A stretch of 64,000 nt of DNA from Leisingera daeponensis (GTDB lineage Bacteria; Pseudomonadota; Alphaproteobacteria; Rhodobacterales; Rhodobacteraceae): assembly GCF_019801465.1 (NCBI RefSeq), contig NZ_JAHVJA010000003.1:1-64000 (forward strand). The letters run 5' to 3'. This document shows, one piece after another, positions 11,377 to 20,242 of the stretch. Each line of letters opens with the position of its first letter. Position 1 is the stretch's first letter. Made by a program: the position numbers and the translations under genes. Under the pieces are notes generated by a model. That model made no database searches, was not told the origin of the DNA, and saw nothing but the letters and a program-made list of their open reading frames with translations.

Positions 11377-12710
11377 TGAAATGTCTCCCTGTTGTTGGTG
11401 TCCAGGGGGAGCGCGGCCCCCCCGGTGAAACCCTGCGCTGCAAGCCAGCGGTGGATGGCCTGTGCCGCCTGCGGCGGGGCTTCGGGTATAAACTCGGCGT
11501 GAAACCGGGCCGGGTCCGGCAAGGGGCGCCCGTTCAGACGGCGCAGGAGCGGAACGATCTCCTGGCCGCCGACAAAGGCAGCGCCGCCGGGCGCATCGCT
11601 GGTGATCAGCACCTCGCGGCGCGCCAGCCGGCCGTTCTGGACGACAACCCGCGTGCCGGTATGAGGGCGGATGTCCGTATTATGGGCGGGCGCATCGTCC
11701 GGCCAGGCCGCGCGCTGTTGCCAGAATGTGCTCCGAAACCCCGCCTCGCGGTAGAAATCCCGGCCCACCCGCGCCTGCCGCCAGAAGGTCTCTGCCACCC
11801 GGTTGCGGTAGAACTCGCGGGCCAAATCAGCCTTTCCCGCCAGCAGCGCCCGCGCGATGGGCACCGCCATCAGTGCCGAGGATACGGCCCAGAACATCCC
11901 GTGCCCCGACAGGGGATCCAGCGCCACCGCCGCATCACCTAGCCGGGGGCAGCGCGGATCCAGATCCGGTGCCGTCAGCCGTGGCGCAATTGCGTGTACG
12001 ACGGGACGGGCGGGCAGGGGAGGGACTCCTGCTACAGTCCCCCACAAAGCTGCCACAGCGTCTTTGCCGCCCGTCTGGCCCAGCGAAGCCGCAGCCCCCA
12101 CCGCCTGCAGCCAAAGCCGGTCCCGTTTCACTGGAACCGACCAGATCCAGCCCTCGGGCCGCGCTTCGAGCCACGGCGTTTCCATATATCCCTTCTGTGC
12201 TGGCACAATCCCGGCAACGGAGATCGTGTCCGGCCCCACCTGCTCAGCTCGGCTCGAATCCGAACTTTGGCGCGGCGCCCGGCGGCCTCGGGCTTCGAAA
12301 AGCAACCCGGCAGACAGGCATTGGCCATCGCTCAGCCGGATTTCCCCGGCCTCCGGCCGCACGCTGGAGACCGCCGCCAAAACAACACTGACGCCCTCGG
12401 CCCGCGCCGCTTCCAGCAGCCCGCTGTCAAAGGCGCTCCGGTCGGCCGGATGCTCGCTATTCTGCCCGCCCTGGAACGCGCCCCAGCTGACATGGCGCTG
12501 TGCCGCCGGGCTGATCCCGGCCAGCGGCAGCCGGTGCCGCGCCAGGATGGCAGCGACGCGGCCGGACATGCCCTCGAAGCGGGTTCCGCGCGGCGGCAGG
12601 GTGGCCAGCGCCACGCGGAACCCGGCGCGCGCCAGCAGAACTGCCGCCACTGACCCGGCCGGGCCGCCGCCTGCAATCGCAATATCAAAGGTGTCTGTTT
12701 GAGGTGCCAT
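11352..12710 (-). CDS. qhpG: FAD-dependent monooxygenase QhpG (Trp hydroxylation in CTQ formation)
   Basis: A 452-residue flavoprotein of the PHBH/halogenase class. The dinucleotide fold GGGPAG is at residues 14-19, and a second FAD motif (GDAAVALDPLSGHG) appears in the middle. In the studied qhp systems this enzyme hydroxylates the future quinone tryptophan of the crosslinked QhpC. Here it is the first gene of the operon, ahead of qhpA. No strong ribosome-binding site precedes the ATG; the direct repeats at 12748-12782 lie 38 bp upstream, which suggests a short leader. Confidence 0.88.
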   Translation of the reverse strand: MAPQTDTFDIAIAGGGPAGSVAAVLLARAGFRVALATLPPRGTRFEGMSGRVAAILARHRLPLAGISPAAQRHVSWGAFQGGQNSEHPADRSAFDSGLLEAARAEGVSVVLAAVSSVRPEAGEIRLSDGQCLSAGLLFEARGRRAPRQSSDSSRAEQVGPDTISVAGIVPAQKGYMETPWLEARPEGWIWSVPVKRDRLWLQAVGAAASLGQTGGKDAVAALWGTVAGVPPLPARPVVHAIAPRLTAPDLDPRCPRLGDAAVALDPLSGHGMFWAVSSALMAVPIARALLAGKADLAREFYRNRVAETFWRQARVGRDFYREAGFRSTFWQQRAAWPDDAPAHNTDIRPHTGTRVVVQNGRLARREVLITSDAPGGAAFVGGQEIVPLLRRLNGRPLPDPARFHAEFIPEAPPQAAQAIHRWLAAQGFTGGAALPLDTNNRETFQWHHDQAV

Positions 12711-12747
12711 TCAGCCAAAATGCCTCGGCAGGCCGCCTCTTGTGGCG

Positions 12748-12782
12748 GACACTTCCGGACAACAAGACGACATTTCCGGACA
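12748..12782. promoter_or_regulatory. Paired direct repeats, probable AraC-family activator site
   Basis: GACACTTCCGGACA at 12748-12761 and GACATTTCCGGACA at 12769-12782 are direct repeats with one difference, exactly 21 bp apart, so they face the same side of the helix. Direct repeats two turns apart are how AraC-family proteins usually bind. The pair lies in the 160-bp gap between qhpG (minus strand) and the divergent AraC-family gene, 38 bp above the qhpG start. The regulator that binds is not known. Confidence 0.7.
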
Positions 12783-12870
12783 GAATCGGCGGCTCTGGCC
12801 CCGCCTGCCGTGATTTTTCTGGAATGGCGATTTTTTGCGGTATTCTGGCGCAATCCTGAGGAAGCGCACG

Positions 12871-13881
12871 ATGCCACACAATTATCAGCCGCGGATTTCC
12901 GCCACTACATTGAACGACCCGGTGCGGGCCGTCGAATTCATGAATGGCGATGCAAACACGATTTTCCGCAGTGCCAGGATCAGACCGTCTGACCTGAACG
13001 GGGAGATCGGCCTGAAGAAGTTCGTGGATTTCTGCGAGCATGCTTCCGCGGCACTCGGGCTGCCGGACTTCGGCTGGCGGGTCGGTTCAGTCTTCGATCT
13101 GCAAAACCTTGGAACACTTGGGGAATTCATAAAGCAGGCCCCAACGCTCGGCGCCGCGTTCTCGTTGTTCCGGAATGCCTTCCCGGTGGTGCAAAGCGAC
13201 TCTGAAATGCGGCTGAGCGTCGAGGGCGACAAGGCGCTTCTGACATACAGGATTCTGGACAACAGCATCTGGCCGCGTCAGCAGGATGCCGAGCTGACTC
13301 TTTCGGTTTTCAACAGTCTCGTTAAATCCGCAACCGGGCCCGACTGGCGGCCTGAAAAGCTGTTGCTTGAGCACGAATCAAGTGCGCTGCGATGCGAAAA
13401 CAAGGCGGGTCCCCGCTGTCCCGTGCAGTTCGGAGCTCCATCTAACACGCTGGTGTTTTCCGCCTGCCTGCTGGACTTGCCTTTGCCGGGCAGCGAAAAC
13501 TCAGCATTCAAGGAAGCCTCGCAGTCCATTGTTCTTTCTGCCCGGCAGAGTGAACGCCAGGCGCCTGTGTCCGTGCGGGTGCGGCGCGAGTTGCTGATGC
13601 GCATCGGCCGGGAAAGTTTCGAGCAAACCACTGTCGCGGCCGCGCTGGGCATGTCACGCCGCACCTTGCGCCGCAAGCTGGAGGATGAGGGCGAGAAATT
13701 CTCCCGGCTGCTGGCGAGTTGCCGGATGGAAATCGCCAAGCGCATGCTGCGGGCGCCGGGAACGCAGCTGCACGATATTTCCGAGAGACTGGGCTATTCC
13801 GAGGTGTCCGCCTTCGAACGCGCTTTCCGGCAGCAGGAGGGGGCCACCCCCAGCCAGTACAGGAAGCAGACATCTGCCTGA
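12871..13881 (+). CDS. AraC-family regulator (Arabinose_bd/OruR type)
   Basis: A 336-residue protein. The N-terminal half resembles the Arabinose_bd (PF12625) sensor domain of OruR- and ArgR-type regulators (about residues 30-210). The C-terminal AraC DNA-binding region is near 240-332, with AAALGMSRRTLRRKLEDEG as the first helix-turn-helix and ISERLGYSEVSAFERAFRQQEG as the second. The ATG at 12871 has GAGGAAG about 7 nt upstream; a TTG at 12835 in the same frame was rejected. It is divergent from the qhp operon with a shared 160-bp control region, so it may control qhp together with, or instead of, the regulator at 3614-4609. Confidence 0.85.
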   Translation: MPHNYQPRISATTLNDPVRAVEFMNGDANTIFRSARIRPSDLNGEIGLKKFVDFCEHASAALGLPDFGWRVGSVFDLQNLGTLGEFIKQAPTLGAAFSLFRNAFPVVQSDSEMRLSVEGDKALLTYRILDNSIWPRQQDAELTLSVFNSLVKSATGPDWRPEKLLLEHESSALRCENKAGPRCPVQFGAPSNTLVFSACLLDLPLPGSENSAFKEASQSIVLSARQSERQAPVSVRVRRELLMRIGRESFEQTTVAAALGMSRRTLRRKLEDEGEKFSRLLASCRMEIAKRMLRAPGTQLHDISERLGYSEVSAFERAFRQQEGATPSQYRKQTSA

Positions 13882-14085
13882 ACACCCGGAAAAGTGCTGC
13901 AGCAATGAAACCGGCACCAAAGCCGGGCCAGCAACCTGTCCGAACAGAGCGTGGAGGTCTTGGTCCGGGAGCGCGAGGCGGCATTCATCGAGGAACCGCG
14001 CCGCATGATGCCCCTAGCGTGACGCCCGGCCCTGCTGCCGGAACACGCCCGAAACGCTGCCGCCTGAAGAATTCTGACCGTAACT

Positions 14086-14120
14086 AAATACACTGGCCGC
14101 CAGGGGCGGCCAGTGTATTT
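14086..14120. terminator. Bidirectional terminator between convergent genes
   Basis: A perfect 16-bp inverted repeat (arms 14086-14101 and 14105-14120, loop AGG). The outer part of each arm is A/T-rich, so each strand gives a GC stem followed by a U-rich 3-prime arm. It sits between the AraC gene ending at 13881 and the transporter permease ending at 14151, so it can stop transcription from both sides. Confidence 0.8.
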
Positions 14121-14150
14121 GCATATCGCGCACAGCGCAGTGTGCTATCC

Positions 14151-15668
14151 TCAACGCTTCCCGGCGACGATCCGGTCGAGGATCAGCGCGCAGAACAGGA
14201 TCGCCAGCCCTGCCAGAATGCCCTGCCCGGCGGCCGCATACTGCAGCGCCTCCAGCACGTCCTCGCCCAGCCCCTTGGCGCCGATCAGCGAGGCCACGAC
14301 AACCATTGCCAGCGACAAGAGGATGGTCTGGTTGACGCCGGCCATGATCGTCTTGCGCGCCAGCGGCAGATCCACCCGCCACAGGAGGTAACGCGGGGTG
14401 GCGCCGAAGGCGAGCGCCGCTTCGCGCACGGTTTCAGGCACCTGCTGCAGGCCGAGCACGGTGAAGCGGATCACCGGCGGGCTGCCGAAGATCATTGTTG
14501 CCACGACCCCCGCGGGCTTGCCCGAGCCGATAAAGGCCACCACCGGGATCAGATAGACAAATGACGGCATCGACTGCATGAAATCCAGCACCGGGCGCAC
14601 AACTGAAAACACCTTGGGGCGGCGCGCGCAGTAGATGCCGAGCGGAATGCCCAGGGTGATCGAGATCAGTGCCGCAGCACCCAGCAGGGCGATTGTGGTC
14701 ATCGCCTTCTCCCAGAAGTCCAGCAGCCCCAGGTAGGCCAGCGCTGCACCCGTGAAAATCGCCACCCGGGCTCCTGCCGACAAGTAGGCGAGCATCACGA
14801 TGACCAGTGCTACCACCGGCCAGGGGGTATCGACCAGCACCACTTCGATCCAGTCCAGAAGCGTACGCATGCCCGCAGTCAGCCCGTCAAAGAAGCCCCT
14901 GCCGGACGTCTTGGTCCAGTCAAACACTGCTTGGACCCCGTCACCCACATTCAGCCGCCAGTCCCGGTTGGTCGGAAAGGCATTCAGCAGGGAGAACGCA
15001 TCGGGCAACGCAAATTTCAGCGCCGACAGCACAACAACCGCCGCCGCAAGCACAGTGGAAACCGCCAGCCGCGGCACCGACCAGCCGCTCGCCACGTTCC
15101 GGTCGGAGCGCCAGCGGGCAAACTGCCCTTCCAGCGTCCAGTTCGCCAAGGAGGCCGCCAGTAACTTGACCGCCAGCAGCAGCGCACCGCCGACCATCAA
15201 ATAGATGACCCCGCTGGCGTTCGCCGCCGCTGCAGCCTCTTGCGTGCTGGCCAACGCTCCCTCTAGCGACTCGGCAGCGCGTTTCAGCGACTCCAGCGAG
15301 GAAGCGCCTGACGCCTCTGCCGCCGCAATCTGCTGATGCCGCAATTCCAGCGTCTGGGCGATCTGCTCGGCCCGGATGCGCAAGTCGCGGCCCAGATCGC
15401 CGAACAGCCCCATGGCGATCTGGATATAGGCCAGGGTTTCCAGCACCAGAAATCCCAGGAACCAGGACCACAATCCCCTTGCCCCGAACCAGACCGGACC
15501 GAGAAAGCCTGCCGCCCGGTTCAAGGTGAACCGGTAGCCCGGCGCCTCCATCATGTAGCTGAAAACGTTCCGGTAATAGCTTTGCGACTGGCCAGTGAAC
15601 TCGTCCACGAGCGAATTCAGGCGCCCGGCGGTTTCCGGCTTGATCTGCGATTGGTCGATGTGTTTCAT
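14151..15668 (-). CDS. tmoV: TMAO ABC transporter permease (TmoV-like, ProW family)
   Basis: A 505-residue inner-membrane permease. The C-terminal half (about 285-505) is a standard glycine betaine/proline-type permease with the EAA loop EAALAFGATPRYLLWRVDLP near 430. The N-terminal half adds a long region with extra hydrophobic segments and a coiled-coil-like stretch (about 95-140, rich in A, E, Q and L), making it much longer than ProW or OpuAB. Its stop is followed by the bidirectional terminator. It is last in the tdm-tmoX-tmoW-tmoV unit, 10 bp after the ATPase gene. Substrate assignment to TMAO rests on tdm and tmoX; the V/W letters follow my recollection of Ruegeria naming. Confidence 0.8.
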   Translation of the reverse strand: MKHIDQSQIKPETAGRLNSLVDEFTGQSQSYYRNVFSYMMEAPGYRFTLNRAAGFLGPVWFGARGLWSWFLGFLVLETLAYIQIAMGLFGDLGRDLRIRAEQIAQTLELRHQQIAAAEASGASSLESLKRAAESLEGALASTQEAAAAANASGVIYLMVGGALLLAVKLLAASLANWTLEGQFARWRSDRNVASGWSVPRLAVSTVLAAAVVVLSALKFALPDAFSLLNAFPTNRDWRLNVGDGVQAVFDWTKTSGRGFFDGLTAGMRTLLDWIEVVLVDTPWPVVALVIVMLAYLSAGARVAIFTGAALAYLGLLDFWEKAMTTIALLGAAALISITLGIPLGIYCARRPKVFSVVRPVLDFMQSMPSFVYLIPVVAFIGSGKPAGVVATMIFGSPPVIRFTVLGLQQVPETVREAALAFGATPRYLLWRVDLPLARKTIMAGVNQTILLSLAMVVVASLIGAKGLGEDVLEALQYAAAGQGILAGLAILFCALILDRIVAGKR

Positions 15669-15678
15669 AACCGTCTCC

Positions 15679-16728
15679 TTAGGCCTGGCTGTCCTGAATG
15701 GCGCGGATCAGACCCGCGCGGTTGATCACCCCAACAGTGGCCCCGGCGTCCGCCACCTTCACGATGCCGTGGCCGTCCACCGCCAGCTCCATCAGGTCGC
15801 TCAGGTCCATGTCGGGCCGTGCCACCTTGGCATCCGCAGGAAGCGCCCCGTGCGTTGCTTCGAATTCGGCCACCGGTTTCATCACCGAATGGGCAAAGAT
15901 CATGTTCAGCTTGGAGATTCCGGCCACGAAGTCCGCCACATAATCATCCGCCGGATTGAGTATGATCTCCTCCGGGGTGCCAATCTGTACGATGCGCCCG
16001 TCCTTCATGATGGCGATGCGGTGGCCTATGCGGATCGCCTCATCGAGATCATGGGTGATGAACATTGTGGTCTTGCCGAGCTTGCGGGAGAGCTGCATGA
16101 ACTGGTCCTGCAGCTGCTTGCGAATCAGCGGATCAAGCGCCGAAAACGGCTCATCCATCAAAAGGATCTCGGGGTCCGAAGCAATTGCCCGCGCCAAGCC
16201 AACCCGCTGCTGCATGCCGCCGGACAGCTCATGGGCGTATTTGTCCTCCCAGCCCGAAAGCTCCACCAGATCCAGCACCCGGTCGGCCTCTTCCCAGCGG
16301 CGGGCCTTGCCGGTGCCGCGGATTTCAAGCGGCATCGCCACGTTGTCGCGCACCGTGCGGTGCGGCATCAGGCCGAAGTTCTGGAACACCATGGCAACCC
16401 GGCGGTTGCGCAGGTCGCGCAGGCCTTCGGCGTTCAGACCCATCACATCATCACCGTTGATGTAGATATGCCCGTCGGTGGGCTCCAGCAGCCGGTTCAC
16501 ATGGCGCACCAGTGTTGATTTTCCGGAGCCCGACAATCCCATCACGCAGAACAGTTCGCCGCGTTCGATCTGGAAGCTGGCATCTGCCACCCCGACCACG
16601 CAGTTGAACCGCTCCAGAACCTGCGGCTTGGTCAGCCCTTCCGCGTGAATGGCCTGCAGCGCCTCATCTGCGCGTGCCCCGAAAATTTTCCAGACGCCGC
16701 GTGCGTCAATTGCGATATCACCCGCCAT
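15679..16728 (-). CDS. tmoW: TMAO ABC transporter ATP-binding protein (TmoW-like, ProV family)
   Basis: A 349-residue ATPase of the ProV/OpuAA family. It has Walker A GLSGSGKST (64-72), the signature LSGGMQQR near 175, Walker B ILLMDEP just after, and the family-typical long insertion between the first strand and Walker A. A C-terminal CBS-like stretch (about 285-345) may sense ionic strength or nucleotide, as in osmoprotectant importers. The ATG at 16728 follows AGGGGAAGG; an upstream in-frame start would add 21 low-complexity residues and was rejected. It lies 72 bp after tmoX. Confidence 0.85.
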   Translation of the reverse strand: MAGDIAIDARGVWKIFGARADEALQAIHAEGLTKPQVLERFNCVVGVADASFQIERGELFCVMGLSGSGKSTLVRHVNRLLEPTDGHIYINGDDVMGLNAEGLRDLRNRRVAMVFQNFGLMPHRTVRDNVAMPLEIRGTGKARRWEEADRVLDLVELSGWEDKYAHELSGGMQQRVGLARAIASDPEILLMDEPFSALDPLIRKQLQDQFMQLSRKLGKTTMFITHDLDEAIRIGHRIAIMKDGRIVQIGTPEEIILNPADDYVADFVAGISKLNMIFAHSVMKPVAEFEATHGALPADAKVARPDMDLSDLMELAVDGHGIVKVADAGATVGVINRAGLIRAIQDSQA

Positions 16729-16800
16729 GGCCTTCCCCTGTCTTTGAAGTCTCGTGCCGGCACCTGCAGCCGCGCGGGCGGCAGGTGCCAATGGATGGGA

Positions 16801-17766
16801 TCAGTTCAGGCCAAGCCAGCCGTCAACAGTCTCGCCGTTGGCGGCCAGCCAGTCCGACACCGCAGCGTCGATCTCCTGGCCCTGGATCACCACTTGATAG
16901 GTGAGTTTGGACAGCTCGCCGGAGTCCATGTCGATCCGGCTCAGGAAGGCGGCCGCCGCCGGGTTCCGCTGTTCCAGCGATTTGGAATAGGCCACGGTCA
17001 CCGTCTTGACCGGGTCGCCTGATGTAATCGAGGATTTGTTGTACCAGTCGGAATCCTGATCCGGCTGCAGCATGGTATAGGTGTCCGGATTGTGCTCCGG
17101 TTCCTCAATCATGGTTACGTCGTAGAGCGCATGCACGTAATGCGGCTCATAGCAGTAAAAGACCACGCCCTGTTCCTGATCGATGGCGTCCTTCAGGCGG
17201 GCGTAGAACACTGTTTCGTCCTCGGTCGAGGGCTCGAGAAAGGTTTCGATACCGTAGTCGCGCACCTTCACTTTATGCACATTGGTCGAGGCCCAGCCGG
17301 TCGCGCCGAGCCAGATCTCGCCCTTGCCGTCGCCATTGGTGTCATACAACTCCTGCGCCATCGGCGTGGCCAGGTCGAAAACGGACGAAATGCCATGCTT
17401 CTCGACCATGTAGGTGGGCGTGCAGAAGCCGGTGCGGCCCTGGTAGCTGCCCGAGGACAGGCCGACGGTGCCTTTCTGATCAACATATTCCTCGGTAAAG
17501 GACAGGTGGTTGGGCAGCCAGACGTCCGGATGCACGTCGATATCGCCGCGGCCGCCGTCCATGGCGGCAAAGATCACCGCATTGGCGCCGGGGGCATAGC
17601 CGGCTTCGCCGCCTAGGCGGGTCTCGATCACCTGGCCGATCACCCGGCTCATCACCTTGGCGCCGGGCCAGCTCGGCTCGCCCACCATAACCTTCTCCTG
17701 TGCCATGGCACCCGCGGCGCTCAAGCTCAGGGCCGTCGCGGCAGTCAATCCAGTCAGCATCTTCAT
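16801..17766 (-). CDS. tmoX: TMAO-binding periplasmic protein (TmoX-like, OpuAC/ProX family)
   Basis: A 321-residue solute-binding protein with a cleavable signal peptide (about 22 residues, ending AMAQE). It belongs to the OpuAC family that grips quaternary ammonium groups with aromatic residues (EPSWPG, DVWLPNH and WLGATGW segments). A DTNGDGKGE loop in the middle looks like an EF-hand-type calcium loop, which fits the calcium ion reported in the TmoX structure. The neighbouring TMAO demethylase gene makes TMAO the likeliest ligand; choline or glycine betaine cannot be excluded by sequence alone. Confidence 0.84.
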   Translation of the reverse strand: MKMLTGLTAATALSLSAAGAMAQEKVMVGEPSWPGAKVMSRVIGQVIETRLGGEAGYAPGANAVIFAAMDGGRGDIDVHPDVWLPNHLSFTEEYVDQKGTVGLSSGSYQGRTGFCTPTYMVEKHGISSVFDLATPMAQELYDTNGDGKGEIWLGATGWASTNVHKVKVRDYGIETFLEPSTEDETVFYARLKDAIDQEQGVVFYCYEPHYVHALYDVTMIEEPEHNPDTYTMLQPDQDSDWYNKSSITSGDPVKTVTVAYSKSLEQRNPAAAAFLSRIDMDSGELSKLTYQVVIQGQEIDAAVSDWLAANGETVDGWLGLN

Positions 17767-17803
17767 TGGTCTTGTCTCTCCTGTTGGGGTTGAGGTTGCG
17801 CGC

Positions 17804-20131
17804 TCAGGCGCGGGCCCGCTTTCGCTGCGGGTCTATGAAGGGAATATCGGTGACAGTAGCGCCGAGGCGCTTCATCCGCCCGTCCAGCTGGCCGATTTCC
17901 AGCCGGGCGCCATTCCCGGCGTGTTCGACGCCCAGCCGGGCGATGGCGATGGCGTGTTCCAGCGAGGGTGACCGGGTGGCGGAGGTCACCACCCCCACCT
18001 GCCGCTCGCCCTGATATACGGGGCTGCCGTGCAGCGGCACGTCGTAGCAGCCAAGGAGCAGGCCTTTCAGCACCCGGCGCGGTTCGCGGGCATTGCGCTC
18101 CAGCGCCGCCTTGCCAGTGAAGGAGGGCTTGCTCAGGTCAACCGCGAAGCCCAGCCCGGCCTCGAATGCATCCACGCCCGGCGCAAATTCCGCATTGGCG
18201 GCAGCCAGACCGGCCTCGATCCGGATAATGTTCAATGCGGCGGAGCCCATCGGGGTGATCCCGAATTCCTCTCCCGCCGCCATCACCGCATCCCAGATCG
18301 CCAGGGCATCTGCCTTGGAGCAGAAGATCTCGTAACCCAGTTCACCTGTGTAGCCGGAGCGGGACAGCATGAAGGGCGCTCCCTCCCGGTCGTTTAGGCG
18401 GGCGACCGTGACGCCGAACCATTTCAGCTGATCCAGCTGGGGCACATGCGGCTGGGTAAATGTGATCTTGCGCAGCAGATCCCGCGATTTGGGGCCTTGG
18501 ATCGCCAGATTGGGCATCGCCCCGCGCATGTCATGAATACGGACCTGCAGTCCCATTTCCTGCGCCAACGTTTCCAGCACCCGGCCGCTTTCCTCCGAGC
18601 CGCAGCACCAGCGGAACAGGTCGGGGGCCAGGCGGAACAGGGTGCCGTCGTCGATCACCGTGCCGGCCTCGTCGCACATCAGTGTGTAGGAGCCGCGCCA
18701 GACCGCCAGCTTGGCCACGTTGCGGGTGGTCGCCCGCTGCAGCAGCACCTCGGCATCGGGGCCGGCGATGTCGTATTTCCGCAGCCCGCTCATATCCTGA
18801 ACCGTGACCGCATTGCGGCAGGCCCAGTATTCGCCGGTGGTTCCATGCGACGGGAAACTCACCGGCGCCCAGAGATCACGCGCGGGGGCAAAATGCTGGG
18901 TCAACGGTTCAAGCCGTTCATGGAATGCGGAGTTCTGGCTGATCGACATCGGGGCGTCTTCCTTTTCGCGGTAGGCAACAGCGCGGCGCAGGGGTGTTTC
19001 GGGACGGTAGATGCGCACATGGACATCGGTCGGGTTCCAGCCGTTGATCGGATCTATGTCGTCCGGGCAGGCGGTGGAGACACAGACCAGGTCCTCCAGC
19101 GCCCGCATCGCCACATAGTCGCCGGGCCGGGAGTGGGACTCCTCGGTCATGATGTGATGCGAATGGGGGTCGACCCAGGTGTTCCAGAAGAAGTTGATGG
19201 CGGGCCAGGCGGATCGCCGGGCGATGCCGAAACGGGACAGTGATTCCGAGATGTTATCGGAACAGTTCACGTGACCGGGAAAGCCGCGCTCCTCGTAGCC
19301 GCGCGCGGTGCAGGCAAGGCCAAAGGTGTCATGCCGCCCGCAGGTGTCCTGCACGACGTTCAGCAGCGGCCGCATGTCCCGGTCAAAGAACTTGTCCAGC
19401 AGTCCAGGCCCCGGATAGGCGCGGCGCACCATCGAACGGGTCGCGGTGCCGTCGATCATCTTTTCCTCTCCGCGCTGCAGTTCCGCAGCGTTGAAAGCGG
19501 TGAAATCCGAGCATTGCTGCCCCTGCACGTCGATGATCTGGATGATTTCGCCTTTTTTGACCTCGTAAGACATGGCCGTGGCGCGGCTGACGGTGAATTC
19601 GTCGCGGGTATCCCCCAGCAGCGGCGGCAGCAGCGGCGTGTTACTTGCCGCGGGCTGCCAGGTTACCGTGGCATTGCCTGCTGACCCGCCAAATGCCAGC
19701 TGCTCCCGGTTGGCCGGGCAACAGATCCATGCGGTGACCTCCGCTGCCGCTTTCAGAAGCAGCGGCTCTCCGGTCAGCTTGGCCGTGCAAGCCGGAATCC
19801 CCGCGGCGCTATCGCCGCCATTGACGCTGATCCAGCCCAGCAGCTCCGCAATATCGCAGGTCTCCTGCGCCAGTTCCGCATCAGGCTGCAGCCCTAGCGC
19901 CGCCAGCGCCGGGCGCCCGGCGGCATCAAAAACGGCGATCTGCAGCGCGGCGCCTTGCCCTGGCCCTTCGAGCGACAGCAGGTCGCCGGCCCGCAGCTCC
20001 TGTTTCAGAAGCTCTCGCGGCGCCAGCACGCGGGCCACTCCCTCGCGCGCCTTCCGGAAGCCGGGAAACGCTCTCACTGGGGTCTGAAACCCCATGTTGT
20101 CAAAGTCGTGCAGCACGCCATAGCAGGTCAT
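17804..20131 (-). CDS. tdm: TMAO demethylase (DUF1989-GcvT fusion)
   Basis: A 775-residue two-part protein. Residues about 195-385 form a DUF1989 domain with conserved cysteines (GQQCSDF, LACTARGYEE, GHVNCSDN) that bind zinc in characterised Tdm. Residues about 405-775 form a GcvT-type tetrahydrofolate-binding domain (SGYTGELGYEIF, GSAALNIIRIEAG). The first ~190 residues look like a diverged extra copy of the DUF1989 fold. Known Tdm splits TMAO to dimethylamine and formaldehyde, with the GcvT domain capturing the formaldehyde on folate. It leads the operon, 22 bp from the LacI-type palindromes; tmoX follows after 37 bp. The upstream enzyme Tmm is not in this window. Confidence 0.85.
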   Translation of the reverse strand: MTCYGVLHDFDNMGFQTPVRAFPGFRKAREGVARVLAPRELLKQELRAGDLLSLEGPGQGAALQIAVFDAAGRPALAALGLQPDAELAQETCDIAELLGWISVNGGDSAAGIPACTAKLTGEPLLLKAAAEVTAWICCPANREQLAFGGSAGNATVTWQPAASNTPLLPPLLGDTRDEFTVSRATAMSYEVKKGEIIQIIDVQGQQCSDFTAFNAAELQRGEEKMIDGTATRSMVRRAYPGPGLLDKFFDRDMRPLLNVVQDTCGRHDTFGLACTARGYEERGFPGHVNCSDNISESLSRFGIARRSAWPAINFFWNTWVDPHSHHIMTEESHSRPGDYVAMRALEDLVCVSTACPDDIDPINGWNPTDVHVRIYRPETPLRRAVAYREKEDAPMSISQNSAFHERLEPLTQHFAPARDLWAPVSFPSHGTTGEYWACRNAVTVQDMSGLRKYDIAGPDAEVLLQRATTRNVAKLAVWRGSYTLMCDEAGTVIDDGTLFRLAPDLFRWCCGSEESGRVLETLAQEMGLQVRIHDMRGAMPNLAIQGPKSRDLLRKITFTQPHVPQLDQLKWFGVTVARLNDREGAPFMLSRSGYTGELGYEIFCSKADALAIWDAVMAAGEEFGITPMGSAALNIIRIEAGLAAANAEFAPGVDAFEAGLGFAVDLSKPSFTGKAALERNAREPRRVLKGLLLGCYDVPLHGSPVYQGERQVGVVTSATRSPSLEHAIAIARLGVEHAGNGARLEIGQLDGRMKRLGATVTDIPFIDPQRKRARA

Positions 20132-20152
20132 TGCAGTGTCCGAATCTCAGTT

Positions 20153-20189
20153 ATGTAACCGGTTACATGGTTGATGAAACCGGTTACAT
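20153..20189. promoter_or_regulatory. Two LacI-family operators in the tdm/lacI divergent gap
   Basis: ATGTAACCGGTTACAT (20153-20168) is a perfect 16-bp palindrome with the central CG typical of LacI-family sites. ATGAAACCGGTTACAT (20174-20189) is a second copy with one change. Their centres are 21 bp apart, two helical turns. The pair starts 22 bp upstream of the tdm start codon, consistent with repression of tdm-tmoXWV and of the regulator itself. It also overlaps a possible upstream ATG of the regulator (20171), arguing for the later start. Confidence 0.85.
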
Positions 20190-20242
20190 GTGTCAAGAAT
20201 TTCCTCACAGCCGAGAAAACGGACAACAGAAAGCAGGCGGGC

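Noticed and set aside
14151-20131. Reading the tdm-tmoXWV unit as a glycine betaine or DMSP system
   Set aside because: The DUF1989-GcvT fusion and the calcium-loop-bearing TmoX-like protein fit TMAO better; betaine uptake remains possible only for the transporter alone.
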